Assembly: GCA_039602395.1 (NCBI GenBank)
Contig: JBCNJP010000027.1
Span: forward strand, 112,012,354 to 112,076,353
DNA: 64,000 nt
Origin: Deinandra increscens subsp. villosa
Lineage: Eukaryota; Streptophyta; Magnoliopsida; Asterales; Asteraceae
Direction: 5' to 3'
The notes under the pieces were generated by a model. The model ran no database searches. It was not told where the DNA came from and was given only the letters and a program-made list of their open reading frames with translations. Shown here one piece after another: positions 35,598 through 46,392 of this stretch (position 1 is the stretch's first letter; each line of letters begins with the position of its first letter). A program made the translations under genes and the position numbers.

Positions 35598-36406
35598 CAC
35601 TGGCGTAGCTTAAGAGGGGCGGGGAGGGGCGACCGCCCCTCTGGTTTTTCCGGCTACAAGTGCTAATTTTTTCGATTATTTTAAAAAAATTCTTATATAT
35701 TGAGAATCGCCCCCTCGAATTATTTTTTTTAATTTTTTAGCCCCCTTTGTTTTTTTACGTATACATTTTTTGCCCTGCTGAATTTTTCATAAAAATAATA
35801 TATTGACTAACCGAATAAAAACTTGTTCCATTTTTTTTAAAAAAAGTTGTTAATCTAGGAGTAAGAATTGTAATATTATTAATAATAATATCTTATATTT
35901 TTATTCCACCCAATTACCCCAATCCCCATCATTCCACCAAATCCTAAATTTTCAATGCCTAAACAAACAAAAAAAAAACAACGATCGGGCGAGCTATTAG
36001 TTTAGAGCTAAAAAGACGAATTCAAAGATCTTAAAGGTCGCCGGACCGAATTGTGATTCTTATTTCAGGCACACACCATTTTTTAAAGATCTTTATTTGT
36101 TTTATAAATATCTAGTTTTGTATGTGTAAGCGGCATTACAATAATATTCTTTTTTATAGGTATCTACTTACTTTGCAAATATTAAGACTATTAAGTATAT
36201 TTTATTCTTAGACTTGACACTCGAGTCACTCGATGAATCGACTCGACCCGAACCGGATGGTCAACCCGACCCAACCCGAACCGGATGGTCAACCCAACCC
36301 GACCTGAAGCGGATGGTCAATCCGAACATAGCGGTACGGCCGTACGGAATTTTTTGACACCGAGACTTTTCGCCCCCACGAACTTTTTTTTCAAGCTTCA
36401 CCATTG
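35598..36406. mobile_element. hAT-type MITE (809 bp) with 8-bp target duplication
   Basis: CGAGGAAA at 35590-35597 is repeated at 36407-36414. The ends are imperfect inverted repeats: CACTGGCGTAGCTTAA at the left against CAATGGTGAAGCTTGA at the right (reversed). The 8-bp duplication and CA-TGG-G-AGCTT termini are typical of hAT elements. There is no transposase frame, so it is non-autonomous. It interrupts the RGK codons of element B. Three copies of a ccggatggtcaa-centred unit lie at 36245-36325. Confidence 0.92.
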
Positions 36407-36634
36407 CGAGGAAAGCTCAACCCTCGTTTCATCGGCCCCTTTGAGATCCTTGAACGGATCGGGCCAGTCGTATATAAGTTACTCCTACCACCCGAATTAA
36501 GTAGTGTGCATGATGTATTCCATATCTGTAACCTGAAAAAGTGTTTGTCTGATGAAAGACTTGTCGTTCCTCTCGACGAAATCCAAGTCGATGAAACACT
36601 ACATTTCATAGAGGAACCGATGGAGATACTTGAC
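36407..36634 (+). pseudogene. pol: Integrase tail (GPF) and start of chromodomain of element B
   Basis: RGKLNPRFIGPFEIL is the GPY/F module, followed by VVYKLLLPPEL, VHDVFHICNLKKCL and FIEEPMEILD, the start of the chromodomain that targets chromoviruses to chromatin. It is open for 76 codons from 36407 and is then cut by the LTR at 36635; the rest is at 59485. Confidence 0.92.
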
Positions 36635-36929
36635 TGATGCATAGCATCAAGTACATAAAATAAATAAATAAAATCCCTTCATTTAATTGGTTTTCAATTA
36701 AGAATTATTAAGTTCTGGTGCTTAAATTTATATTAAAATTTTAGATGATTTGGTGGATCTTTGGTTATTGCTTGATAAATATTTAAACTTCACATTTAAT
36801 TTTGTTTCTAATTGAGAAAATTATGCAAATTAGATTTTTAATTAAGAAATTATAAAAGATATGGTGCTTAATTGTTTTTATCTGTGAATTTTAGGTGGTT
36901 GGATGGTGCGTGGTGATTTTAGAAGAAAA

Positions 36930-37286
36930 GCGCAATTTACGAAAGCGAAATCGGAGCTCGAATGTAGAAGTTATGGATAAAAGAGAGAAAAAAAATAAAT
37001 ATAAAACAGATTAGATCAGCATTTCAGGCCAGTCCATTTGTTAGTCGCAACCCAGTTCTTGTGTCATCCGGCCCAATTGAAAAAAGCAGCCCAACAGCAG
37101 CCCATGCGCAATTTACGAAAGCGAAATCGGAGCTCGAATGTAGAAGTTATGGATAAAAGAGAGAAAAAAATTAAATAAATATAAAACAGATTAGATCAGC
37201 ATTTCAGGCCAGTCCGTTTGTCAGTCGCAACCCAGTTCTTGTGTCATCCGGCCCAATTGAAAAAAGCAGCCCAGCAGCAGCCCATG
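36930..37286. repeat. Tandem duplication of about 176-181 bp within LTR C
   Basis: gcgcaatttacgaaagcg starts at 36930 and 37106. Both copies run through gtcatccggcccaattgaaa to cagcccat, with small indels in an A-rich tract. Confidence 0.92.
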
Positions 37287-37332
37287 AAGCAACAGCAAGC
37301 CCAGCGCATGAACTAATAAAAAAAAGGAGGAG

Positions 37333-37394
37333 TCCAGGGTCGAACCTGGGACCTCTTGTTCGCGGACCAGGATGCAAACCACTAGACCAACTGT
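37333..37394 (-). pseudogene. tRNA-derived sequence (degenerate) on the minus strand
   Basis: The minus strand has a box-A-like TGGTCTAGTGG (37379-37389), a box-B-like GGTTCGACCCT (37336-37346) within a 5-bp stem CCAGG/CCTGG, and a T run just past the end, as in a pol III unit. The T loop is one base short and no acceptor stem pairs, so it is not a working tRNA. It may be a tRNA pseudogene or SINE head. Confidence 0.45.
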
Positions 37395-37407
37395 TTATTG
37401 TTGGTTT

Positions 37408-37988
37408 TGTTTTGGTCAAAAACTTCCTAAGCAATTAGTTGATCAAACTTTGTAAGTGAGGTAGCGTGTTTGACGTAAATAAAGATGGAAATGTAAATTT
37501 GGAGATTGACACGAGGATGTAACGAGGGAAAATCTAGGAATCCTTGAGTATCCTCAAGGATCCTAGCAAAAAACCTCGGGGGCCGGTTCAAAGTACCTGC
37601 CTCCTAAAACTTTTATATAATAAATGTGTTGAGTACAAATGAAATGAGCTCGTAATCTAAGTGTCGCAGAGAATTGTGATCGTAAAAAGAAGTGTGTCTG
37701 TGTAAGCCTAGAGCTCAGTTTAAATACGGATTACATAGTAACAATATTCCCTAAAAATTAACAACTAACTCCACTCCATCACACGACCGTTAGAAGTCCA
37801 CTCAGTCCACGTTTCCGTTAGTTGACCGGGTCTTTAGGACACGTGATCCATGCTTGAGCTAACCTGCGAATAATAAACAAAAAGGGAAAAGCAATAGTTA
37901 GTCAAGAAGTATAATTCAGGATCCTTACAGTGAAGTGCTTGCGAGCTGATGCGAGCTGCTCAGTGTCTCCTGAATTCTAGTACCAACA
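37408..37988 (-). repeat. Tat element LTR, left copy (3' LTR of the element)
   Basis: It runs TGTTTTGGTC to AGTACCAACA and matches 57464-58047. In the element's orientation a TATTTAA box lies at about 37724-37730. Confidence 0.95.
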
Positions 37989-38005
37989 ATTGCCCCCAAA
38001 TTTTT
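37989..38005 (-). other. Polypurine tract of the Tat element
   Basis: On the minus strand, aaatttgggggcaat directly precedes the LTR, the usual plus-strand primer form of Tat and Athila elements. Confidence 0.85.
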
Positions 38006-39373
38006 GGCGGTTGGCGCATGCAAGCCACCTGTCGAAAATTTGAACTTGAGCCTTATCGCCAAGTAACTGTGATTTGATAGGAATTAGCCAGTCCCAACTT
38101 CCTAGGCGAAGTTCCCGTTTGATTTTTCCTTTATAATTTTCTCTCCACTTTCATTATTCTTCACAGCTTTCACTCGGCGAAAACCCTAGAGCTTCTCCCA
38201 TCTTCTCCAGGTTAGTATCCTCTTTCTCCCTTCTCGTTCTTTTTTCCGATCATGGGGAAAAAGTTGTTGCGATCATCGGCCACGGTCTCTGACCAAGTGG
38301 CCGGCGAATTTACTGACCAAGGACTCCTTCCGGCGACGGCGGAGGAGACCTGCAACTTTGACGATCGAAAGATCGCAATGTTGCAGCGTTCTTCGAGCTT
38401 CCCTGCCGGAGCTGAGTTCTGTCCTTTTGATCCGTCTCTGAAAGCTGACCATATCTCCGACGACTGGGTCTGTTTCCTTCACTACCCTTTTCTGCTCGGA
38501 ATGACATTTCCTTTCCCGGATTTGGGTCACCGATTTCTTTTCAATCACCCACCTTGCCTATTCCCAAGTAATGCCCATGGTATGGCGAATCCTTCTTTCT
38601 CTCCGCCATCTGAACCAGACCCGCAACTTGAATATCGGGGTTGCCGAAATCTACAAGGTGTACCGATTAGCCACACACGGTAACAGCAGGTTCGTCTTGA
38701 AAGTCAGAACCGGAGAAGCCCAGATGATCCCTAAGGTTTCTCACAATGACCATGATTGGAAGCCTCAATTCTTCTTTGTCAAAAGGAGTAGCCTTGTTGG
38801 TTGTGGGAACCTTCCTACCCAATGGATTGTCAAGGGTAGGAAGAGTTTTTGTAACATTCCAATTCCAAATACTCTTCAATTTTATTTAATTGATATGCTT
38901 GCTTTCTTGTCTTTACAGCGCCCAAGTTTGAAGCTCTAATCAAGCCAACCCGTGAATCCTCTAAGAAGCTCAAGGATCTCTTCAGCATTCCAGTGGCAGA
39001 AAGAAGTTGTCAACCCGAAGACGTTTCAAGTGCTAGAAGCATCACCCAGCAATCTCTCAGCCCTTCGAGAACCATGTCAACAGGTACTCGTATGAATCTG
39101 TTCTCCTTTTGTCTCAAGTTATCCTCTATTATTTCTGGAAACTGATCCCTTTTTGTCCATGATGAAGCTCCAGGTTCAGCTTCTAACTTCTCCTTCAAAG
39201 ATCTCAAACTGCTCATTGCGAAGAAAGAGAAGAACGAGGAAACTAGCAGCAAGGCTCCCACGGACCCTTCAGCCCCTAAGTTCCGAGCTCCCAGCACCCG
39301 ATCCAAGACCTCTTCTGCCAAGAAGCGCAAGGCTCCAGACTCCACTATCAATGTGGACAGCTTCGATGATCTC

Positions 39374-42300
39374 TGTGACAACCGTCACTTCCCGAGTTAA
39401 CTCCGTTAACTTTTCCGTTTGTGCCGTTAGTTCCGTTAGCGAAACCGAGACCCGTTACGTGATTTATTGTATGTTATATATGTTTACGTGCTAAGTGATG
39501 TAGATAACTTGTTTTGCGTTTTCGTTTCGTGTCATGACGTGTAATTTGAAAATTTCGCGTTTTCGGGTCAACCCGGGACTTCGCGCGAAATTTAAATATT
39601 TTGTGTAAATGTTGACTTTATCGATTCCCGACTAAATTTAGCAAGTTAAAGAAGTTAAAAAAGGTTTAGAAACATTTTTAGAAGTTTTACTTTACAACTA
39701 TTAGTTAAAAACCCCTTAAATGAGTTTTTATGCTTTGTGTTTCAAAAGAGAAAGATGAGGGACCAAATATGTAAATCCTTTTAATAAAAAAATCTGCTCA
39801 AACCTCTCCCCCCACCCCATTTCACGCTTCATCATCTTCAACCTCCCTCCCCCTCTTTCTTACGGCTCAAAACACACACACACATCCGAAATTTGAAGAA
39901 ATCAAGGCTCAAGAAAGTGAATCCAAGCTTCTACAAGCCTCCACAAGTCACGAGCAAGCTTCTCCTTCCTCTCCTCTTCTTCCTCCACCTGCGATTTCTC
40001 CTAACTTGTAAGCCCTAATTTTATTTTTTTTCAAATTGTTAGATACATGGGTGTTAGATGGTATTTATGTGTTAAATGGAGTGTGGGTATGTCTACAAAA
40101 CTCATTTTAGCTCAAGATTTGTGGGTTTTAATTTCGGGTCAGATTTGAAAAGGGTTTCAAATCTGGAAATTTGCATCATTATCATGTGTTATGTGTTCTT
40201 GAGATGTAAGTTGTGTTTGGTTATGGGTTTTGGGTGTAGTGTGCCAAGTATGCTAGTAATTGATGAGAAATTGCTATGATTTTGGTGTGTTTATGCTATG
40301 AACGTGTAGGGACCAGAATTCATGTGCTATGGTGCTTATAATTGTGTTAGTGTGTGATTTGTAGTCATGTGGTAGCATAGGAATTGAGTTTTGAGGTTTT
40401 GGTAAACATCAAAAATCCTAACAGCTTTGACCAGAATTTTTGGTCAACTTGCAGCTGTCATAACTTGCTCAATTTTCATCGAAATCAGTTGATTCTTTTT
40501 TTCCTAGTAAATTATTATGTCTTAGCTTTACAACGGCTATTCGTACACTTTCTAAAACCCACGTTTGGTTAGTCAAAACACAGCTGCAAGTCGGGTACTC
40601 AAAGCTGTCATTTTCTGTGAAAAGTGGACTTTGCAAATTGGTTAGGCATGTAAACCTTGTTTTAATGGTGCGTTTGCAACTTTAAATTGATGTTTATATA
40701 TTAAAACTAAGATCTGGAGGATTTGGTAAACAAACTCCAAGCTTTGATCAAATTATGGATTAATCAAATTCAATTTGCCTACTTTGACCTTCTGCAACAA
40801 AACTGATTTTTGGTCAACTTTCAATAGCCATAACTTGCTCATTTTTGATCAAACATGATTGATTCTTGTTGGGTGATAAACTAGGATGTCTTAGCTTTAA
40901 AACGGCTATTTATACGCCTTCTAAAACCTTCGTTTGGTCACCCAAACTGCTGCTGCAAAACAGGTACTCAAAGCTGTTTGGAATTTTAAAAAGTAGACTT
41001 TTCTAACGGGTCGGACATGTAAACCTTATTATGTTGGGGTGTTTGCTATTTGAAATTGATGTACACATATTAAATATAGGATCTGGAGCATTTGAGGTTT
41101 AAAACCCAAAAATTGAGTGAGTTATGCCAATTTCAAATTTTCATGAACTAGTTAACTATGTGCCAAATGGGTCAACTTACAATGTGCATAACTTCTTCGT
41201 TATTCGATGTTTTTGATTGATTCTTTTTGCAACAAGTCATGTTTAACATGTAGTTTAAGCCTGCAAAAGTTGAGATCCTAACTCCTAAGTATATAGATTT
41301 TGACTATGCCACTAGTTTGAGTGTTGAAGTTGACTTTCTGAGTCAACTTTGACCAAAATGGCAATTCTTTGAAATTCTCTCAATCTGAAACTTGTGTATG
41401 CATTATATGACTTGTGTGACTACATGAAACATGTTTAGGTGCTAAGATTGCTATTTTCGTCCTCGCGACACCTCCTAACCCGTTTAGGCCATATTTACCC
41501 AAACAGGTTGTGTGTGACCGACTTGTTGAATCTTTTGCTGTGTACCAGTGCCCCCCTCAGGTGAGTTCATTTATATTATTGTTATGTCCATTCAGGGACG
41601 ATAACGCGCAAGTGGTTACATCCGGTAAGGATGGTGACCCAAACGGTAAGGTGTTTCTTACTGGGTAAATTTCCGACATAATATCATATGTGACACTGGG
41701 TTGGACTTATTTATTAAAAAGTCCTTATATTCGAGCCGTTAATATACAGTAGCGAGGTAATATTGAGTAGTACTACTGGGGATTGACACCCCCGCTCAGC
41801 GGTGCACGGGATGCACCCTCCCGACTGGCGGTCGGACTGAGACCAATGTTAGCCTACCCTCCGTGATCCTTCAAGACATGGGAAGGCAAGGTTCATAGGT
41901 ATTCCCTATCAAAACATTGTCAGCTTCGGTTACGAACAATTCAGGTGTACATAACTATAGGCTAGCTACCTACGATATGGAATTTTACTGGTCTTATGAT
42001 GTTGATTGTGTATTACCTGTCTTTATTTTATAAACATTAGGTCTACTTGTGACGGGTAGACTGCTTTAGTGAACTCACCAGCCTTGGCTGACACTTGATT
42101 GTTGAATGCTTTTCAGGTCGCTAGGAGGATCATCGAAGGCACAGGCAGCGGCAGTACTAAACATTACTTTTGGATTGAAATCTATATTTCCAATCAGTTA
42201 AACTAATCATTTTGTGAACCATAACTGTAACTCGTTTTATGCTTCCGCTTAACCGTTAATTCATTTTGGGTCTGTAATTAATGCTCTTTATTACTTATTA

Positions 42301-42400
42301 TAACTCTGTTGTGGTTTGTTTGTAACTGAAGTCTGGGATCCTGGTCTGGATTATACCCCCACGCGGTTAAACTCCGTTAGGTGGAAATTGGGGTGTGACA
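39374..42400 (+). repeat. 5' LTR of the 10-kb non-coding element
   Basis: It is 3,027 bp, nearly identical to 46393-49420. An A/C-rich leader-like stretch lies near 39790-40010 (aacacacacacacacatccg), and a GT-AG-like segment starts at cttgtaagccc (40006). Confidence 0.95.
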
Positions 42401-42403
42401 GAT

Positions 42404-42415
42404 TGGTATCAGAGC
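42404..42415 (+). other. Primer-binding site of the 10-kb element (tRNA-iMet)
   Basis: TGGTATCAGAGC, three bases after the LTR, is identical to that of element B. Confidence 0.92.
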
Positions 42416-45400
42416 CCTCGGTTACAGCGAATCAGAACATTTTTAAGGAAAATTAAAAATTTCTGAACTGTAACTATTTTGAAAACTTCAGCTACAACAC
42501 TTCTCAAAAGTACTGCCCCGCGTGCCAAAGGTGATCCTCATTTAAAATTCCTATCCTATGTTGGTATAGGAACCCAATTGTGGTAGAAATTTTTCATTCC
42601 CGAGACTTAGGCATTATGGAAAATTTTTGAGTTAGAAAAATTTTACTAAGTATAAAGCTTAGCGTACTTGTTACATTTCTTCTTAGCGAATTTCATTTTG
42701 CCTTTAGCGGACTTGAACTCTTCTTAGCGAACTTCTGTTAGCGAACCTGAAGCTTTTACTCTTAGCGAACTTGTGTTGGTCTTAGCGGACTTCTATCTAG
42801 CGAACTTGTTTTATGCTTAGCGAACTTGATATATCCTTAGCGGACTTGTTTAACCCTTAACAACATTGTTTATTCTTAACAACCTTGGTAGGATTACTTT
42901 CAGGCCTAGATCATGGTAATCTAGACTCTAAGACAATGATCCAACATATTCTCAGCTTAACTGGTCATACTCTCTTATAACATAAACAGGAGTCGTAGTA
43001 GACCCTCTTCGGGTAAGACACCCATTAACACATACCGAGAGTACCTTTATCGTAGTGCGTTAGTAAAGAACGTTGTTTAGCCTTATATAGGGCAACATTG
43101 TATGAAACCAGATGATTTCTCATGGGATGCTTGTAACTGTGATTGTTACCCTAGAATACCGACACCCCTTTTTTTCCTTGGTCAGTTTAGACCTTGCATT
43201 TTAATCGCATAGCTGTTGTGTGATAGTTCCGTGAGAATGTGATATTCTCCCTCTTTGTATATATGCATATGTGTGAAAGCTCTAGGTTAAGTTGGGACGT
43301 TGTAGCGTGCCTTATCCAAAATCCTGTTAAACCATTTGCTTATCCAATCGTACCAACGAAAATTTTTGGAATTGAGTGAGCTGTTTATCCTCACAACCTG
43401 TCTCCTTGGAAAATCCCTGTCAGTTACCTTTGAAAGCACATTCTTGATACTTACCTCTTCGAAACCATGTACTACCCCCCCCCCCCCCGAATCTGGTAGC
43501 TAAAGTAAGAGGAACCAGCGTAACCATACAAGGTAAATTACCGTTACGGGTGCACACGTAAATGTAATTTGCAGTGTATGGAAGCCCTGGGGAATTCTAC
43601 TCGGCAAACCGTTGGTCATACGGGATACGACCTTTCATTTCAAAAATCCTATTATATCAATTTCCAAGCTTACGACCCTCAACTATATTCGTTACCTTAT
43701 CACACTTGTTCTCATCCTTCCTAGATATGGCTTCCAACCTATCTGAACTCCGCTATAAATGCTCGTGCAATGGTAACGGTAGTAAGACACCTTACCACTC
43801 ACCTTATCCGACGACGAGATCTCCCCTCGCTGCGAGCGATCCTAACTCACAACTGAGCCTGATCCATCAGTAGCCCTAATCTTACCCCCATGACGTTAAC
43901 TGCCATAACCATTCTCCAAGCTCCCACGGTTGCGCAACAACTTCATAAATGCAAACCCGATGAAACCCGACGATTATGCTTTGAACATTGGAACCAACCT
44001 TTCTGCAGGAAAATCTTGTGGAGTTTTCCTCTCTCGACTAGTAACCCCTGATACGTCCGAATGAGTCAAATTCGCTGTCCATAGCCTCGTCGCAATCTCA
44101 CGCACTTTATGCCCCGCTACAAATATGATCTCACTCGACGGAGCAGCATTGGTCAACAACTTCCTGAACCCGTACGATCTGCTTCATTTTCACCACCCGA
44201 TTTATTTGTGAACTTGATTTTCAGCGAACCTCTTTCTCTTTTACCTGATGTGACTTGGATGATTTTCAAACCAGGAGTCATCGCGGCTAGCTAACCTCAT
44301 CGATGACACTTCCATGCCCCTTATTGTTTTCAAGGGCCCTCGTACGACAAACTTTGACACCCGACACTCGGCAGCAGTATGCTAGGAAAGTTCTGCAATA
44401 TCGTATATTGATACCCATTGTTCATATTCCTTGTCTCCAGAAAACTTACATTGGTAACCCCCGCTCTATAGTGACCGAATGAATAACTGATCCGACCTTT
44501 GAGATCGGACGAAGGCATGTTTGAATCAACCCTATGTGCGTCGAGCTACGCAAGGATCACTAAGCACCAGATATTTTCACATTTTGTACGCAACATGACC
44601 TTTTCGATACGCTGTAAACCCCGCGAAACCATAGCTACAATTCGTGTATACCTTCATTGAATGCCAGCTAGTATTTTAAAATTTCGTCAACACTTGATGT
44701 TTCGGAAACCCGCTCTTAACACACGTTTGCACCCTTACTCCCCCATGACGACCGATATAAACTGATGACCTTACACGACGTCTATCCTTCTGAACGGTAG
44801 CACCACTGACGCATTCGCATTGATATTGATCGCCCCAAATCGTCCTTCTCCAGATTCGCGACAAATGTACTGGGAGACTCCCTTAGAGCTGACCAGTTGC
44901 AAACTATCCTGCACTAGCCACCCCATCCTTCATAGCTGAATCGGCAACCACCCACTTTATATCATTCATGCTTTCGCAAATAACCCCTCCGTCGTGGAAC
45001 GTCATCCCTATTTTAGATCTTACCAGAGGGTGATACGCGTAACGACATATCCCCTGTTGGCGAGCCCCATCTTCAACATATCTTTTGAATCCAATTCAAA
45101 AGCTTCTATAGTATTAATTGCCCGCGTTGCGTATGTTGAATTCTTAATGGAAAAACCTTTTTGTCGCCAACTTCAAAGTTTTCACATGATACACGATTTC
45201 AAACCTTCACTCTCATTAAATTCAGAGACATTGAAGAAAAACGTACCATTTTCTGTTTTTCAAGAAATTATTTAACAAAATTCGTCTAGTGGCCAGAAAT
45301 GGCAAGATAACTGGTGCACCCTCAACGTGTTGACAGTGTGGTGGGTTAGCTGCGGTACACCCTATATATAAGCACTCTCGGCATGAAGAGGGTGGGACCA

Positions 45401-46392
45401 GTGCCGAACCGCATATTTACCTTAAAATCATAGACAAAAGCCTTATTTTTAAGATTTATGTTACTTCCGTCATGATTTTGCATGTCCCGCATACATATGT
45501 CTTAACAACGCAAGTCTTGTATCATAAAAGACAGTATCACATGTCCATTCTGAGCAACCACGTGACCTTTTCAAAACTTTTGCCGACGCTTACCTGTCCG
45601 AGAATTCATATCTGTCTTGGTTCACCCTGGAAATTGGTGAAGTACTTCGATTTGTCCACTCTTTACTACACTTTTGACAAACCATTGCCTATTGACCTCT
45701 CGTGAGCCTAAATTTCAGCTAGTCACCGACCTGGTGAAGCAGAGCGTCTCTTCATGAAGATTTCCACGTTTACTCGACGTGCTATTGGTGCTATGATGCC
45801 CTGTAGCATCGTCAGTCTATTCCCCTCTTACGAACGATATGAACTATCCGATCTTAGACAAGATCAAGGGTGTGTACCCACCCTACCGATACGCTAACAT
45901 TCGAACTTTTCGGCCTTACTATCTCTGCCGTGTCACTTGACACAATACTTTCTATTATCATATGGGGCCTTATAGCTAAAGACTACTCGACCGTGTGGTC
46001 ACTTCGTCGCGTTAAATATTTTGATTTCGGATATGGTATCATCGTGACACTTGTCAAACCTAACAATACGATGCGATTCAACTTACCCCGGGAAAACGTT
46101 TGTTATAGAAAAATCACCCTTTATACGCTCATGCGCAGTGTTCACCCGAAACTTTTAAGCATATATTGTCCATCACTCCCCTTAGGACGAAGAACTTGGA
46201 TTTTCCCATAACGATCCGTGAAACGGTTGGCGCTAAAGCAAAATTTGAGATGGAAAATCCTTTCAACTTGGGGATGATGTGCCTACCAAAAGTTCCTTGT
46301 TTTCATCCTCCTATATCCCCTTTCATTCGGCTTAAACTCCTTGAGCACCATGATTAATTTTCGGGACGAAAATTCCTTCAACTTGGGGATGC
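42416..46392 (+). other. Non-coding interior of the 10-kb element
   Basis: I find no gag, protease, RT, RNase H or integrase motif on either strand; the short open stretches are unrelated to each other. Notable items are the TTAGCG array (42657-42890), a 14-C run at 43475-43488 and a TATA-like ctatatataagc at 45362-45373 in mid-interior. The end (46343-46392) keeps the chromovirus-like purine tract. Confidence 0.8.
42657..42890 (+). repeat. Interspersed array of TTAGCG(A/G)ACTTG
   Basis: About ten copies of TTAGCGAACTTG or TTAGCGGACTTG, some one base off, are spaced about 20-27 bases apart with unrelated bases between; the array decays into ttaacaacattg at the right end. It lies soon after the primer site. 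Confidence 0.85.

Larger units (their letters stand above)
36635..37407 (+). mobile_element. Solo LTR C, left piece
   Basis: It begins TGATGCATAGCATCA, a 6-bp hairpin, directly after TTGAC (36630-36634). The right end at 59479 is followed by CTGAT (59480-59484), which is TTGAC with two transitions. Reading B's frame across it (LD then RE) fits exactly. It is split at 37407 by the Tat element; the joined LTR is about 2.2 kb. Confidence 0.85.

Noticed and set aside
18121..36634. Integrated pararetrovirus as source of the RT
   Set aside because: LTRs, primer site, integrase and chromodomain identify a Ty3/gypsy chromovirus; no movement protein or coat motif is present.
37333..37394. Functional tRNA gene
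   Set aside because: T loop one base short, no paired acceptor stem, no clear anticodon arm.
38252..38683. A possible host gene with introns
   Set aside because: Its position between Tat integrase and LTR, the PF04195-like domain and the coiled-coil end identify it as the element's own antisense gene.
42657..42890. CRISPR-like array
   Set aside because: Units are only 12 bases, spacers are 8-15 bases, and the setting is a plant retrotransposon.
45362..45373. Internal promoter (ctatatataagc) of the 10-kb element
   Set aside because: A TATA-like string alone in AT-rich DNA is weak; noted in the interior entry but not called as a feature.
43574..46357. Many short open frames in the 10-kb element
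   Set aside because: None exceeds about 115 codons or shows a family motif; they scatter over frames and strands.
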